64,000 nt of DNA from Legionellales bacterium (GTDB lineage: Bacteria; Pseudomonadota; Gammaproteobacteria; JAHCLG01). The notes under the pieces are model-generated. The model was not told the origin of the DNA and made no database searches. It saw only the letters and a program-made list of their open reading frames with translations. The stretch spans positions 78,904 through 142,903 of the forward strand of contig JAHCLG010000003.1 in the NCBI GenBank assembly GCA_026125385.1. The letters run 5' to 3'. Made by a program: the position numbers and the translations under genes. Below, in pieces: positions 18,710 through 28,100 of this stretch. Each line of letters starts with the position of its first letter. Positions within the stretch are counted from its first letter, which is position 1.

Positions 18710-19366
18710 ATGATTTTTCCTGTGCCGAACACCGTGAAAATTTATCATATTCTTCACGTAGATAGATTGTCCTCGGTATTTAAAGATGGTTATCTATGGA
18801 GTGATGCCAAAATGATCAACCGTAGGGATAATGGTAGCGGTACAACAATCGGAATGACGAAAATAAAATTACGACGTTTAAATGAACTTACCCTAAACTC
18901 ATATCAAGAATTATACGTGGGTTCTTGTGTGCCGTTTTATTTTTGTCCTCGCTCGGTGATGCTTTATATTCTTTATCAAGCAAACCATAATGAGATAAGT
19001 TATAAAGGTGGCCAAGAACCGATAGTGCATTTAGTATCTGATCTCTATAAGGTAACGGAATGGGCTGAAAAAAATAATAAACGTTGGGTGTTTACATTAT
19101 CAAATGCTGGATCAAGAATTTTTGAGGATAGGAATTGTCTTTCTCAACTCAACGAACTGAATTGGCCTGCAATTAACTCACAATATTGGCATGATCATCG
19201 CGAGGAAAAGCAGGCGGAATTCTTACTTGAAGATTGTATGCCTATTCACTTAATCGAGCAGATTTCGGTATATTCGAAATTAATTGCAACACAGGTTAAT
19301 CGCTGTTTAGAAAGCACTCAGATTGAAAAACCCAATATTGTCGTTAGAAGAGATTGGTATTATTAA
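18710..19366 (+). CDS. darT: DarT-like DNA ADP-ribosyltransferase toxin
   Basis: 218 residues of the DarT (DUF4433) family, which attaches ADP-ribose to thymidines in single-stranded DNA from NAD. Features seen: N-terminal YHILHVDRLSSVFKDGYLWSD, the NAD-contact region RRDNGSGTTIGMTKIKLRR, PFYFCPRSVMLYILYQ, and the catalytic Glu candidate in EEKQAEFLLEDCMPI near residue 165. All look intact, so the toxin is likely active. AAGGA precedes the start by 5 bases. It is followed 12 bases later by the macrodomain antitoxin. R3 lies just upstream. Confidence 0.88.
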   Translation: MIFPVPNTVKIYHILHVDRLSSVFKDGYLWSDAKMINRRDNGSGTTIGMTKIKLRRLNELTLNSYQELYVGSCVPFYFCPRSVMLYILYQANHNEISYKGGQEPIVHLVSDLYKVTEWAEKNNKRWVFTLSNAGSRIFEDRNCLSQLNELNWPAINSQYWHDHREEKQAEFLLEDCMPIHLIEQISVYSKLIATQVNRCLESTQIEKPNIVVRRDWYY

Positions 19367-19378
19367 TGTAGGGTATAA

Positions 19379-20419
19379 ATGATGATTATTTATAAAACTG
19401 GCAATATTTTTAATGAAAAAGTTGATGCTTTAGTTAACACGGTTAATTGCGTTGGCGTAATGGGACGTGGGATTGCATTACAGTTTAAAAAAATATTTCC
19501 AGAAAATTATCATGCTTATGTTAATGCCTGTCAAAAAAATCTAGTTTCACCGGGTAAAATGTTTACCTTTAAAACGCAATCAGTCAACCCTCGATTTATT
19601 ATTAATTTCCCAACAAAGCGGCATTGGCGAGCTAAAAGCCTATTACAAGATATCATAGATGGGTTGCAATCCCTAGCTCATGAAATTAAATTTAATAATA
19701 TACGATCTATTGCTATCCCACCTTTAGGTAGTGGATTAGGAGGATTAAACTGGTTAGAAGTACGTAACTGGATTACTCTTTCACTGCAAAATTTAGAAGA
19801 TATAGAAATCATTGTCTTTGAACCATCAGATGCGATTCCAAAATTAAATACTCACCCTATAAATTCACCGCCAACGATGACCTCAGGCCGTGCTGTTTTA
19901 ATTACACTCATTCAAAAATATCTGAATGGGTTGATGGATCCAATTATAACTTTGCTTGAAGTTCATAAACTCATGTATTTTATGCAAGAAGCCGGAGAAC
20001 CACTACAGTTACGATTTAATAAAGCCCATTATGGCCCTTACGCAGAAAATTTACGTCATGTACTTAACGTGATGGAAGGATATTATATTACAGGTTACCA
20101 CGATGGAGGAGATCAACCTAATAAAAAATTAAATCTAGTTTTTGGCGCATTAAAAAAAGCACAGACTTATCTTGAAAAAAATAATCATCTTGCTACTCAA
20201 TCTCGCTTGCAAAAGGTGTTAGCCCTTGTAGAAGGTTTTGAAACCCCAACGGGACTTGAACTTCTATCAACCGTACACTGGATAGCAAGAAACGAACATA
20301 AAACTTCGCTCAACGATATTATTAAGGCTGTTTACTCCTGGAACCCGAAGAAACAGCAATTTACACCCAGACAAATTGAAATCGCTTTGACTGTATTAAA
20401 TCAACAAAGCTGGATTTAA
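19379..20419 (+). CDS. darG: DarG-like macrodomain antitoxin
   Basis: 346 residues. The first ~155 form a macrodomain that removes ADP-ribose from DNA: VDALVNTVNCVGVMGRGIAL (about residues 14-33) and IPPLGSGLGGLNWLEV (about 118-133). The C-terminal part (about 175-345) carries LLEVHKLMYFMQEAGEPL and FNKAHYGPYAENL, the DUF4065-like helical domain typical of DarG that binds DarT directly. Forms a bicistronic TA module with darT. Its stop is followed after 3 bases by repeat R2-B. Confidence 0.9.
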   Translation: MMIIYKTGNIFNEKVDALVNTVNCVGVMGRGIALQFKKIFPENYHAYVNACQKNLVSPGKMFTFKTQSVNPRFIINFPTKRHWRAKSLLQDIIDGLQSLAHEIKFNNIRSIAIPPLGSGLGGLNWLEVRNWITLSLQNLEDIEIIVFEPSDAIPKLNTHPINSPPTMTSGRAVLITLIQKYLNGLMDPIITLLEVHKLMYFMQEAGEPLQLRFNKAHYGPYAENLRHVLNVMEGYYITGYHDGGDQPNKKLNLVFGALKKAQTYLEKNNHLATQSRLQKVLALVEGFETPTGLELLSTVHWIARNEHKTSLNDIIKAVYSWNPKKQQFTPRQIEIALTVLNQQSWI

Positions 20420-20422
20420 GTT

Positions 20423-20570
20423 AGAGCCTGTTCACAACTTACTAAGGCATGTTGACAATTCTACTCTGCTGGCCGTATCGTGCCGATTTTTTGTGCTCCG
20501 CTGCTCATTTACTTTGTGTAAACTGTGCGCTAGTGCACAAAAATCAAGGATATTGATAACTTTCCTGGCT
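20423..20570. repeat. Short palindromic repeat R2, copy B
   Basis: Starts AGAGCCTGTTCACAAC three bases after the darG stop and contains TGCCGATTTTTTGTGCTCCG, shared with copy A. It includes the near-palindrome TGTGCGCTAGTGCACA (20523-20538) and ends with CCTGGCT abutting the rpoS stop, so it fills the whole space between two convergent genes. The right boundary is less certain than the left. Confidence 0.6.
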
Positions 20571-21607
20571 TACCCCTCAAAAACCATATCACCCGTTAAA
20601 CCATTTAACTCCATAATTTCACGCAAGGTTTTGAGCGCTTCCACTTGAATTTGGCGCACACGTTCGCGCGTTAAACCAATTTCTCGTCCTACTTCTTCGA
20701 GTGTAGCTTTTTCGTGGCCGCGTAAACCAAACCGTCTTGCTAAGACTTCGGCTTGTTTGTCGGATAATTGATCGAGCCAATTTTCTAAATTCATGTGTAA
20801 ATTTTCGTCTTGTAATTGACGTGCAGGTTCAGTGTGATGATCGGCAGCAACAGTATCCACTAAGGTTTTATCGCCTTCATTACCGATTGGTGCATCAATT
20901 GAAGAGATTCTCTCATTCAAGCTCAACATTTTTTTGACATCTTCTATGGGCTTGTCGAGCATGGCCGCAATATCTTCGGCGGTTGGCTCTTGATCAAAAT
21001 TTTGCGCCAGTTCACGCGCTGCGCGCAAATAGACATTTAATTCTTTGACCACATGCACCGGCAAGCGAATGGTACGGGTTTGATTCATGATGGCGCGTTC
21101 AATGGTTTGGCGTATCCACCAGGTGGCATAGGTTGAAAAACGAAAACCCCGTTCGGGATCAAATTTTTCCACCGCGCGAATTAAGCCTAAATTCCCTTCT
21201 TCAATTAAATCTAATAACGCTAACCCACGGTTACAATAACGACGGGCAATTTTTACGACTAAACGAAGATTACTTTCAATCATGCGTTTACGTGCCGCGT
21301 CATCGCCTTTTAAGGCTAAGCGGGCAAAATACACTTCTTCTTCAGCAGATAATAAGGGAGCAGCACCGATTTCTGATAAATAAATTTGCGTGGCATCGGT
21401 ATAATTATCGTTGCGTTCACTGCGATTTGAACGCGCTTTAATATTTGCCACCGCTTGTTCCACATCGTCGTCTATGTCATCTTCGAGATCATCGGCAAAA
21501 TCATCGTCGCTCATTTCATCGAATTCTTCGACTGCCATGGGATCAAAATCCATATCGTGATCGTTATCTTCAGCCGATGATGTTTTGCCTTTCGTTTTTT
21601 CACTCAT
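20570..21607 (-). CDS. rpoS: RNA polymerase sigma factor RpoS
   Basis: Stationary-phase sigma factor of the sigma-70 family. Region 2 shows [39 protein letters not shown] and [17 protein letters not shown]; region 3 and region 4 ([20 protein letters not shown], the -35 recognition helix) are complete. The location next to nlpD supports RpoS over RpoD or RpoH. Preferred start is the ATG at 21607 (MSEKTKG), with AGGAG 13 bases upstream; a start at 21628, immediately after the nlpD stop, would add seven residues and place that AGGAG inside the gene. The N-terminus has an unusually long acidic run ([15 protein letters not shown]). Length about 345 aa is normal. Confidence 0.95.
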   Translation of the reverse strand: MSEKTKGKTSSAEDNDHDMDFDPMAVEEFDEMSDDDFADDLEDDIDDDVEQAVANIKARSNRSERNDNYTDATQIYLSEIGAAPLLSAEEEVYFARLALKGDDAARKRMIESNLRLVVKIARRYCNRGLALLDLIEEGNLGLIRAVEKFDPERGFRFSTYATWWIRQTIERAIMNQTRTIRLPVHVVKELNVYLRAARELAQNFDQEPTAEDIAAMLDKPIEDVKKMLSLNERISSIDAPIGNEGDKTLVDTVAADHHTEPARQLQDENLHMNLENWLDQLSDKQAEVLARRFGLRGHEKATLEEVGREIGLTRERVRQIQVEALKTLREIMELNGLTGDMVFEG

Positions 21608-21628
21608 AGCGTTTTTGCTACTCCTCAT

Positions 21629-22285
21629 TTAGCGACGTGCTAAAAATTGCAAGGGGTCAACCGGTTTACCATTATTACGAATTTCAAAGTGCAATAATAC
21701 TTGCCCTGCATTGTTTTTTCCCATTCGTGCAATGATTTGGTTGCGCTTGATGGTATCGCCCTCTTTTACTAAGAGTTCGCTATTATGCGCATAAGCACTC
21801 AGGAAATTATCATTATGCTTGATAATAAGCAACTTACCATAACCGCGTAAACCACTACCTGCATATACTACCACACCTGCTGCGGTAGTCATCACTGGCT
21901 CGCCATATTTTCCCGCAATATTAATTCCTTTATTTTCGGCGGAATACGTTTGAATGACTTTACCGCGCGCTGGCCACTGCCAAGCAGAGGAATGCTGTGG
22001 TGCCGTTGCAATGAGCGTTTTCACAGGTGCAGGATTAGATGGTTTGACTTCTTGGGAATGTCTAGGTGTGGGCGTAGGTTTTATCGTGGGTGTGTTTGAA
22101 GAATAGTGAAACACTTGCAATGATTGTTGCGCAATCGGTGTAGCGGTTTGCGAACGATACGACATTGCCTGAGGAGCAGGCGTCGCTCCGCCATTCACCA
22201 CCGGAGCTAATGCCGAGGTGTCGCGCGCACAGGCGCTCAGTTGAAGGAGTGCAAAGATAAAAAGTATATATACATAACGCTGCAT
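21629..22285 (-). CDS. nlpD: NlpD-like lipoprotein with LytM domain, no LysM
   Basis: Outer-membrane lipoprotein that activates amidases for septal peptidoglycan splitting. Signal MQRYVYILFIFALLQLSAC carries the lipobox LSAC with Cys19. A Pro/Thr/Gln-rich linker (about 25-95) leads to the LytM/M23-like domain: GKVIQTYSAENKGINIAGKY, GSGLRGYGKLLIIKHND and LLHFEIRNNGKPVDP. As in other NlpD proteins the catalytic zinc ligands are incomplete. At 218 aa it lacks the LysM peptidoglycan-binding domain present in the ~379 aa E. coli protein. It directly precedes rpoS; in other species the rpoS promoter lies inside nlpD. Confidence 0.9.
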   Translation of the reverse strand: MQRYVYILFIFALLQLSACARDTSALAPVVNGGATPAPQAMSYRSQTATPIAQQSLQVFHYSSNTPTIKPTPTPRHSQEVKPSNPAPVKTLIATAPQHSSAWQWPARGKVIQTYSAENKGINIAGKYGEPVMTTAAGVVVYAGSGLRGYGKLLIIKHNDNFLSAYAHNSELLVKEGDTIKRNQIIARMGKNNAGQVLLHFEIRNNGKPVDPLQFLARR

Positions 22286-22307
22286 GGCATGCCTTGATCA
22301 CTATTTA

Positions 22308-22901
22308 TTAAAAAAGATTCTTATAACAAAGCCAGCCGATAAAGCCAAGTATAAATAGTGAAATCAGGATAATCATTAAGCGATCAAGCCGATGAATTAA
22401 GGATTGTTCAAGTCGCACACCACAATAGCGCATAATGAGCGCAATTAAAAAAAAACGGGCACCACGACCTATAAACGACGCCAAGATAAAGGGCATTAAC
22501 GCCATATGCAAACTGCCAGCGGCCAGAGTAAAAATTTTATAGGGAATAGGAGTAAAACCCGCAATAATCACCGCCCAAAAGCCCCATTCATTAAACCCGT
22601 TTAACGCTTGTTGATAGGTATCCCAATATCCCCAATTAATTAAATAGGGGGTAATTATTTCAAATAAGGCATATCCCATCAGGTAGCCAAATAATCCGCC
22701 TAGAACGGAAAATAGCGTGGTTAACCATGCAAAATACCAACTGCGTTTGGGTTCTGCCATGCTCATAGGTACAAGCATGACATCGGGTGGGATGGGAAAA
22801 AAAGACGCTTCTGCAAAACTCAACCCGCTTAAATAATAAGGCGCATGACGATGGCGCGACCAATTCATCACCCGTAAAAATAAGCGGGAAAATAGTTTCA
22901 T
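22308..22901 (-). CDS. yqaA: YqaA-family membrane protein (VTT/DedA-like)
   Basis: 197 residues with four to five hydrophobic segments. The motif FAEASFFPIPPDVMLVPM (about residues 29-46) and GFTPIPYKIFTLAAGS (about 118-133) are the paired re-entrant signatures of YqaA/SNARE-associated proteins, a superfamily linked to lipid flipping. Overlaps the surE stop by 4 bases. It occupies the position of pcm in enteric bacteria. Confidence 0.88.
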   Translation of the reverse strand: MKLFSRLFLRVMNWSRHRHAPYYLSGLSFAEASFFPIPPDVMLVPMSMAEPKRSWYFAWLTTLFSVLGGLFGYLMGYALFEIITPYLINWGYWDTYQQALNGFNEWGFWAVIIAGFTPIPYKIFTLAAGSLHMALMPFILASFIGRGARFFLIALIMRYCGVRLEQSLIHRLDRLMIILISLFILGFIGWLCYKNLF

Positions 22902-23665
22902 TTTTTGCCTTGAATAAAATTACGCCGTGATAACCAACTCGAAATTTGTTCGAAGAGTTGATATTGGGTTAAATCCAATTGTAAGGGGGTTATCGACACT
23001 TGATCGTTTTTAATCGCAAAAAAATCCGTGCCTGGGCCTGCATCTTCTACTGCTCCTGGTAAGCCAATCCAATAAATTTTTGCACCGCGTGGATCTTCGC
23101 TGGCAATGGCCGGTTCTGCGCAATGGCGAGTGCCTAAGCGGGTGATTTCAACACTTTTGATTTTTTCTAACGGTAACTCTGGAATATTAATATTTAAAAT
23201 CGTACTGCGGGGTAAGGGATCATGTAATAATTGTTCGACAATTCTCACCGCGATGTGAGCGGCCGATTCGTAATATTTTAATTTTTCCCCCGCTAATGAA
23301 ATAGCAAGCGAAGGCAAGCCCATAAATCGCCCTTCCATGGCGGCAGCCACGGTACCTGAATAAAACACATCATCACCTAAATTGGCACCCGCATTAACAC
23401 CAGAAACGACTAAGTCCGGTGGTGCGGGCAGTAAACCTGTGATCGCTAAATGCACGCAATCGGTTGGTGTGCCGTCAATCGAAAAACGGTTGTTACCGTG
23501 TTCAGTGACACGCAAAGGTCGCGATAAGGTTAAGGAATTACTGGCACCGCTGCGATTACGATCGGGTGCTACCACATACACTTCACCAAATTGTTGCATG
23601 GCATTAGCAAGGGCAGCTAAGCCTGGCGCATTAATACCATCGTCGTTCGATACTAAAATTCTCAC
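22898..23665 (-). CDS. surE: 5'/3'-nucleotidase SurE
   Basis: Metal-dependent phosphatase acting on nucleoside monophosphates, linked to stationary-phase survival. Motifs: MRILVSNDDGINAPG at the N-terminus (the DD metal site), APDRNRSGASNSLTL, GTPTDCVHLA and SGVNAGANLGDDVFYSGT. 255 aa is normal. Lies in the ispD-ispF-surE-yqaA-nlpD-rpoS cluster; truD, often between ispF and surE, is missing. Confidence 0.96.
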   Translation of the reverse strand: MRILVSNDDGINAPGLAALANAMQQFGEVYVVAPDRNRSGASNSLTLSRPLRVTEHGNNRFSIDGTPTDCVHLAITGLLPAPPDLVVSGVNAGANLGDDVFYSGTVAAAMEGRFMGLPSLAISLAGEKLKYYESAAHIAVRIVEQLLHDPLPRSTILNINIPELPLEKIKSVEITRLGTRHCAEPAIASEDPRGAKIYWIGLPGAVEDAGPGTDFFAIKNDQVSITPLQLDLTQYQLFEQISSWLSRRNFIQGKK

Positions 23666-23730
23666 GAAATTTTCCTTTAGAAATAATCGTCTCTTTGTTA
23701 ATTTAAGGTGATATTCTGTATAGAATCAAG

Positions 23731-24210
23731 TTATTTAAGTGATTTTAGTAATATCGTACTTAATACAGCAATTCCTTCTTGACGCCCAATGGCACCGAGA
23801 TGATCGGTAGTAGTGGCTTTTACACTCACACAAGTTATCTCAATCTGCAATAAGCTTGCAATGGTCTCACGCATGGATTGAATATGGGGGGCCATTTTCG
23901 GTTGCTGAGCAATAATGGTGGTATCGATATTCACAATTTCATAATTTTGATTATTCATTAAGGCGATTATTTTTTTTAATAATAATGACGATGGCGCATT
24001 CTTTAATGACTCATCTTCGTCGCGAAAAAAATGCCCCAAATCGCCTAATGCCAGCGCGCCTAATAGGGCATCCATAATGGCATGCAAGACGACATCGCCA
24101 TCGGTATGCGCGCTCATGCCATGCGTATGAGGAATTTCAATGCCGCCTAAGATTAATTTTTTTCCTGCCTCAAAAGGATGAACATCAAAACCATTGCCAA
24201 TTCTAAACAT
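23731..24210 (-). CDS. ispF: 2-C-methyl-D-erythritol 2,4-cyclodiphosphate synthase
   Basis: Fifth step of the MEP isoprenoid pathway. 159 residues from the ATG at 24210 (MFRIGNGFDVHPFE), which has AAGGA 8 bases before; the frame is open upstream but the extra residues are not family-like. Motifs: GFDVHPF (metal His), SAHTDGDVVLHAIMDALLGA, and SVKATTTDHLGAIGRQEGIA. It overlaps ispD by 8 bases. Confidence 0.96.
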   Translation of the reverse strand: MFRIGNGFDVHPFEAGKKLILGGIEIPHTHGMSAHTDGDVVLHAIMDALLGALALGDLGHFFRDEDESLKNAPSSLLLKKIIALMNNQNYEIVNIDTTIIAQQPKMAPHIQSMRETIASLLQIEITCVSVKATTTDHLGAIGRQEGIAVLSTILLKSLK

Positions 24211-24910
24211 ATTTATTTTCCTTAAGATAAACTTGTGCAAGCAATTCATCACCTGGATAGGTAATTTTAATATTATTCGCATCACCCATGATCATACCAA
24301 CTTTAAATCCTGCTAATTCCATCGCCATGGCTTCGTCGGTTACGGATAATTGATTGTTTTCGGCGTGTTCTAACGCTAAAGTTAATTCCTGATAACGAAA
24401 ACATTGCGGCGTTTGCGCTTGCCATAATTGTTCTCGATCGATCGTGGTAATAATTTTATTATTCTTCACCTGTTTAAGTGTTTCGCGCACCGGCAATCCT
24501 AAAATTGCACCACTATTTTCTTGTTGGCAATGATTCAATAATTTTAAAATACTTGCCACTTGCAGACAGGGGCGCGCAGCATCGTGCACCATCACCCAAT
24601 CTTCTGGGTTTGCACGATTTTTGAGTGCGCGTAACGCATGTAATACAGATTGGGCGCGGTGTTTGCCCCCCACAATAAATTGGCAGCGGGGATTGGTGGC
24701 TAAGGCTGTGAGTTTCCAACGTTCATCGTCTGGATGAACCGCAATCATGAGCTGAATAACTTCAGGAATATTTAAAAAAACATTAGCGGCATGCTCGAGG
24801 ATCGTATAATGACAAATGCTAAGATATTGTTTAGGAATATCCAACTGCATCCGCGCACTTAAGCCCGCCGCAGGAATAATCACCCAAAATGATGGAATTT
24901 TGTTAATCAT
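24203..24910 (-). CDS. ispD: 2-C-methyl-D-erythritol 4-phosphate cytidylyltransferase
   Basis: Third step of the MEP pathway, forming CDP-ME. 235 residues. CTP-binding motif IPAAGLSARMQLDIPKQYL at the N-terminus, then VMVHDAARPCL (about residues 101-111) and TDEAMAMELAG near 185. First gene of the operon, with repeat R1 copy 1 lying upstream in the gap after the 1845-codon gene. ftsB, the usual upstream neighbour, is not here. Confidence 0.95.
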   Translation of the reverse strand: MINKIPSFWVIIPAAGLSARMQLDIPKQYLSICHYTILEHAANVFLNIPEVIQLMIAVHPDDERWKLTALATNPRCQFIVGGKHRAQSVLHALRALKNRANPEDWVMVHDAARPCLQVASILKLLNHCQQENSGAILGLPVRETLKQVKNNKIITTIDREQLWQAQTPQCFRYQELTLALEHAENNQLSVTDEAMAMELAGFKVGMIMGDANNIKITYPGDELLAQVYLKENKYV

Positions 24911-24923
24911 AATACCTATACAG

Positions 24924-25054
24924 TAGCCTAGAACGGAGCGTGACGTAGCCTGGAACGCAGCGCAGCGGAGATCCAGGATCCAGAGCCTTTTTAAAACACC
25001 GATCCTGGATCTCCGCTGCGCTGCGTTCCAGGCTACGTCATGCTGCGTTCCAGA
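24924..25054. repeat. Palindromic repeat R1, copy 1
   Basis: Long arms TAGCCTGGAACGCAGCGCAG... and its reverse complement (24946-24980 and 25001-25036) surround a ~20-base AT-rich loop. Each outer end carries an additional partial unit (TAGCCTAGAACGGAGCGTGACG on the left, TGCTGCGTTCCAG on the right), as if the tip has been tandemly duplicated. Located between the giant gene's stop and ispD. Confidence 0.85.
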
Positions 25055-25101
25055 TTATAAAGCTTAAAGCATACCATAACTGTGATTAATTTGAACGAGG
25101 T

Positions 25102-28100
25102 CTATGACGGCTGGAGCCCTAACTCCCTCAATACCTGAGCTGATGCTCCATTACTTGCCTGTCGCTTTTCTAACGCCTCAATGATATTGGAAGATTCGAA
25201 TACTTTTTTAGAGGCATTAAAAAAAGAAAAACGACAATGTTGAGTATAGCATTTTTCTAGCATTGACTTGAATGCAGGGAATTTAAGCAATTCCTGAATC
25301 ACGGATTTTCTTATATTATCCATCCCGTGAGTGAATTTTTCTAAAAGGAATCGAATGCCAAACGGTAATTTTTTTGCACCGTACTGTGATTTCCCTGCAG
25401 ATAAAGTAAAACCATTTAAAAAAATTCCATCATTAAAAATCTTGCCATTATTAGTGAAATATTCACAAATACTTTTAACTAAAATATCTTTGTGACTGCT
25501 CAGTTTTTTAAACGCGAGGTCAATATATCTGTTATATCTTTGATAAAGATCAATGCCAGCATATTCAGATTTATCTTTAGAAAAACACTCGAAAAATTCC
25601 CCCATGTCTTGCAATGGTAATTCAGATTCAGAAGAAAGGTACTTTATAATTAAATCAAAAGCTGAATCTAAAGTGATGTCATATAATGAAATTTCTTTTA
25701 AATACTCATATTTAAGCAATTCTCTAATTATATTTTGCGAATTGTCTATAAATTTTTTAATTAATTCTATACATCCTACCAATTCTGCGCTGCATTTCAA
25801 TTTACCCCTCAGATAACCCGCATTTAACACATCTTTAAATTGTTCACGTACTAAGTCTTCTGGAAGAATTTTTATGATGAGTGTTAAAAAACCTTGAATC
25901 CGATTGTCATCATTAATGCTAGACTTTAAGTCTAATAAACCGAGCAAGCTGTTAATTTTTCCAAGAGCCTCTTCCTCCGGAAAATTTTTCTTAATTAAAG
26001 ATGCAGCCTGAAAAGTTGCGCTAAACTTATCATCATGGGATAAAATTTTATCTTTTAAATAGTTTATATCGAGCAATTCGTTAATTTTTTCTTGAAGCTT
26101 ATCTCCTTCAAAAATGTTTTTAACTATATTCACCAAAAGATGAATTTCGCCCATATTAGCTTTATCTTTTAATAAATCAAGGTTGAAAAAATCATTATTT
26201 AACAAGCTAACATCAAAAGATGAATATTTTTCTTTAAAAGACTTTATTAACCTGACTAAATAATGTATCTTACTAATTCCATCTGAAGGAAAATCAGAAA
26301 ATTTGCTTTTCAAGTACTTTGAATCGAATAATATGGTAATTTTTTTAATGACTACAGGCCTTGAAAAGGACTCATCAATTAATATTGCTAATTCATAAAC
26401 CTTATTCCCCCAGCGCTCAAAAGGAAGGGCAAAATCAATTCTAGATTGCAATTTACTATCACTCAAGTCAAGCAACTCAGTTACTCTTTCCGCGGCTAAA
26501 TCTTCCGGCAGAAAATCATTTACTAATTTTACAACCATTCCTGTTTCATGGGGGGGAGTATTCAGCATTATTAAAGAGTTTAGATCGAGCAATTCGGCAA
26601 TTTTTTTTGCGGCTTCCTCTTCAGGAAAAAAATCTTTAATTAACTCTACCGCAGCACGCGTGCACTTAACGTTTTTCATCAATTTTTTTAAACTTTCTGT
26701 AGAAATTAATGCATTAATTGCAGCGCTAATAGAAGCATTCTTTTTATAAAGATCTTTAAATGACGTTAAATAAAACTTAAAATAGTCAATATTACTTAAT
26801 ATACCAGGATTATCACTGTTAAGTATTTTAATAAAAAGCTCTAGTTCCCCAAGAGCATTGTTTGGCTCCATACGTTTTAATCTTACGTCAAGCCATGAGG
26901 TGATAACCGATTTGTAGTCAAAGTCCGGATATGTATTGTATTGATTAACTTCAAAACGTTGATAAAAAAATGAAATCATCTTAAAAACATTCAGAATATC
27001 AGAAAAAATTTCATTAATGCTATTTTTATTATTTAATAATAATTTTATAAGCTCTTCCTTTTCATTTTCTGAAATAACATATAATGCTAAAATTTTAAAA
27101 ACTCTATTTTCTAACTCAGAATAATTTGAAAATGTAATTGTGGCATCGGAAGGATTCGGGGAAAAATATGCCAACCTAATTTCCAAATCAACATCTCTAC
27201 GATTCTTCAATTTATATAAATTCTGAAGCTCACCATAAAACCCCCTAAGGCTTTCAGATGAATTGCTTATATCAATATTAACAAGATACGATTTAATCTT
27301 TTTGAGCACGTTAAAAACAGCAGGAATATCACCTTCATAAGGGCGAGATTGCATATATTCTAACAATATCTTAGCCAAAACAGCCCTATCAACCGGCGCA
27401 TTAAACTCAGCAGAAGATAATAAAAATTGCTGATTTAATGTATTACTTAATAACTTCAATGACTCCGGTGAATTATCGTCTGCAATTACCATTTTATTTA
27501 GCAGATCGACTTGTTCCTGGGATAATCCCCCCGCACATTCAATGGCGATTGCTGCTTGCGCGCAAAGTTTGGGAGATGCCGTTAGCAAATTTGTTGAGCT
27601 CAGCGCTTGCAGTGTTTCATCTTTTAGCGGCGAGTTTGATTTTAATAATGCTGCTGTGGCTAAATAGGCAGACCGAGCAGCAGATTTTTGTTGTTCATTA
27701 AGCTGTTGATCTTGTTTCTGCAGCCATACTTGTTGTTCCTGTAACCGCGCCTCTAGAAATGTCGTCACTAGGATGCTTAACGCATCAGGACCTTGACTTA
27801 ATTTATTTTGTAAAATTTCCGCCAACAATTCAGCAAACGTATTGTACTGATAGGGCATTTTATTTTTAACACTAAAATACTTTAAAAGTTCCTCCAATAA
27901 TCCATCGTCTAATCCATCGTCTAATCCATCGTCTAATCCATCGTCTAATCCATCGTCACGACAATATTTTTTATCCTTTGATAAGTAACCCAACCAAAAA
28001 TGAACAGAGCCTGTGTGGAGTAAATCTTCGGTTTGCAAGTGCCACTGTAAATCTGCAGAAGAATTGGGTGCAAGCGTTTCTAACGCTTGATAAAAGCTGG

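Noticed and set aside
20523..20538. TGTGCGCTAGTGCACA as a separate operator
   Set aside because: It lies inside repeat R2-B between two stop codons, far from any start, so an operator role is unlikely.
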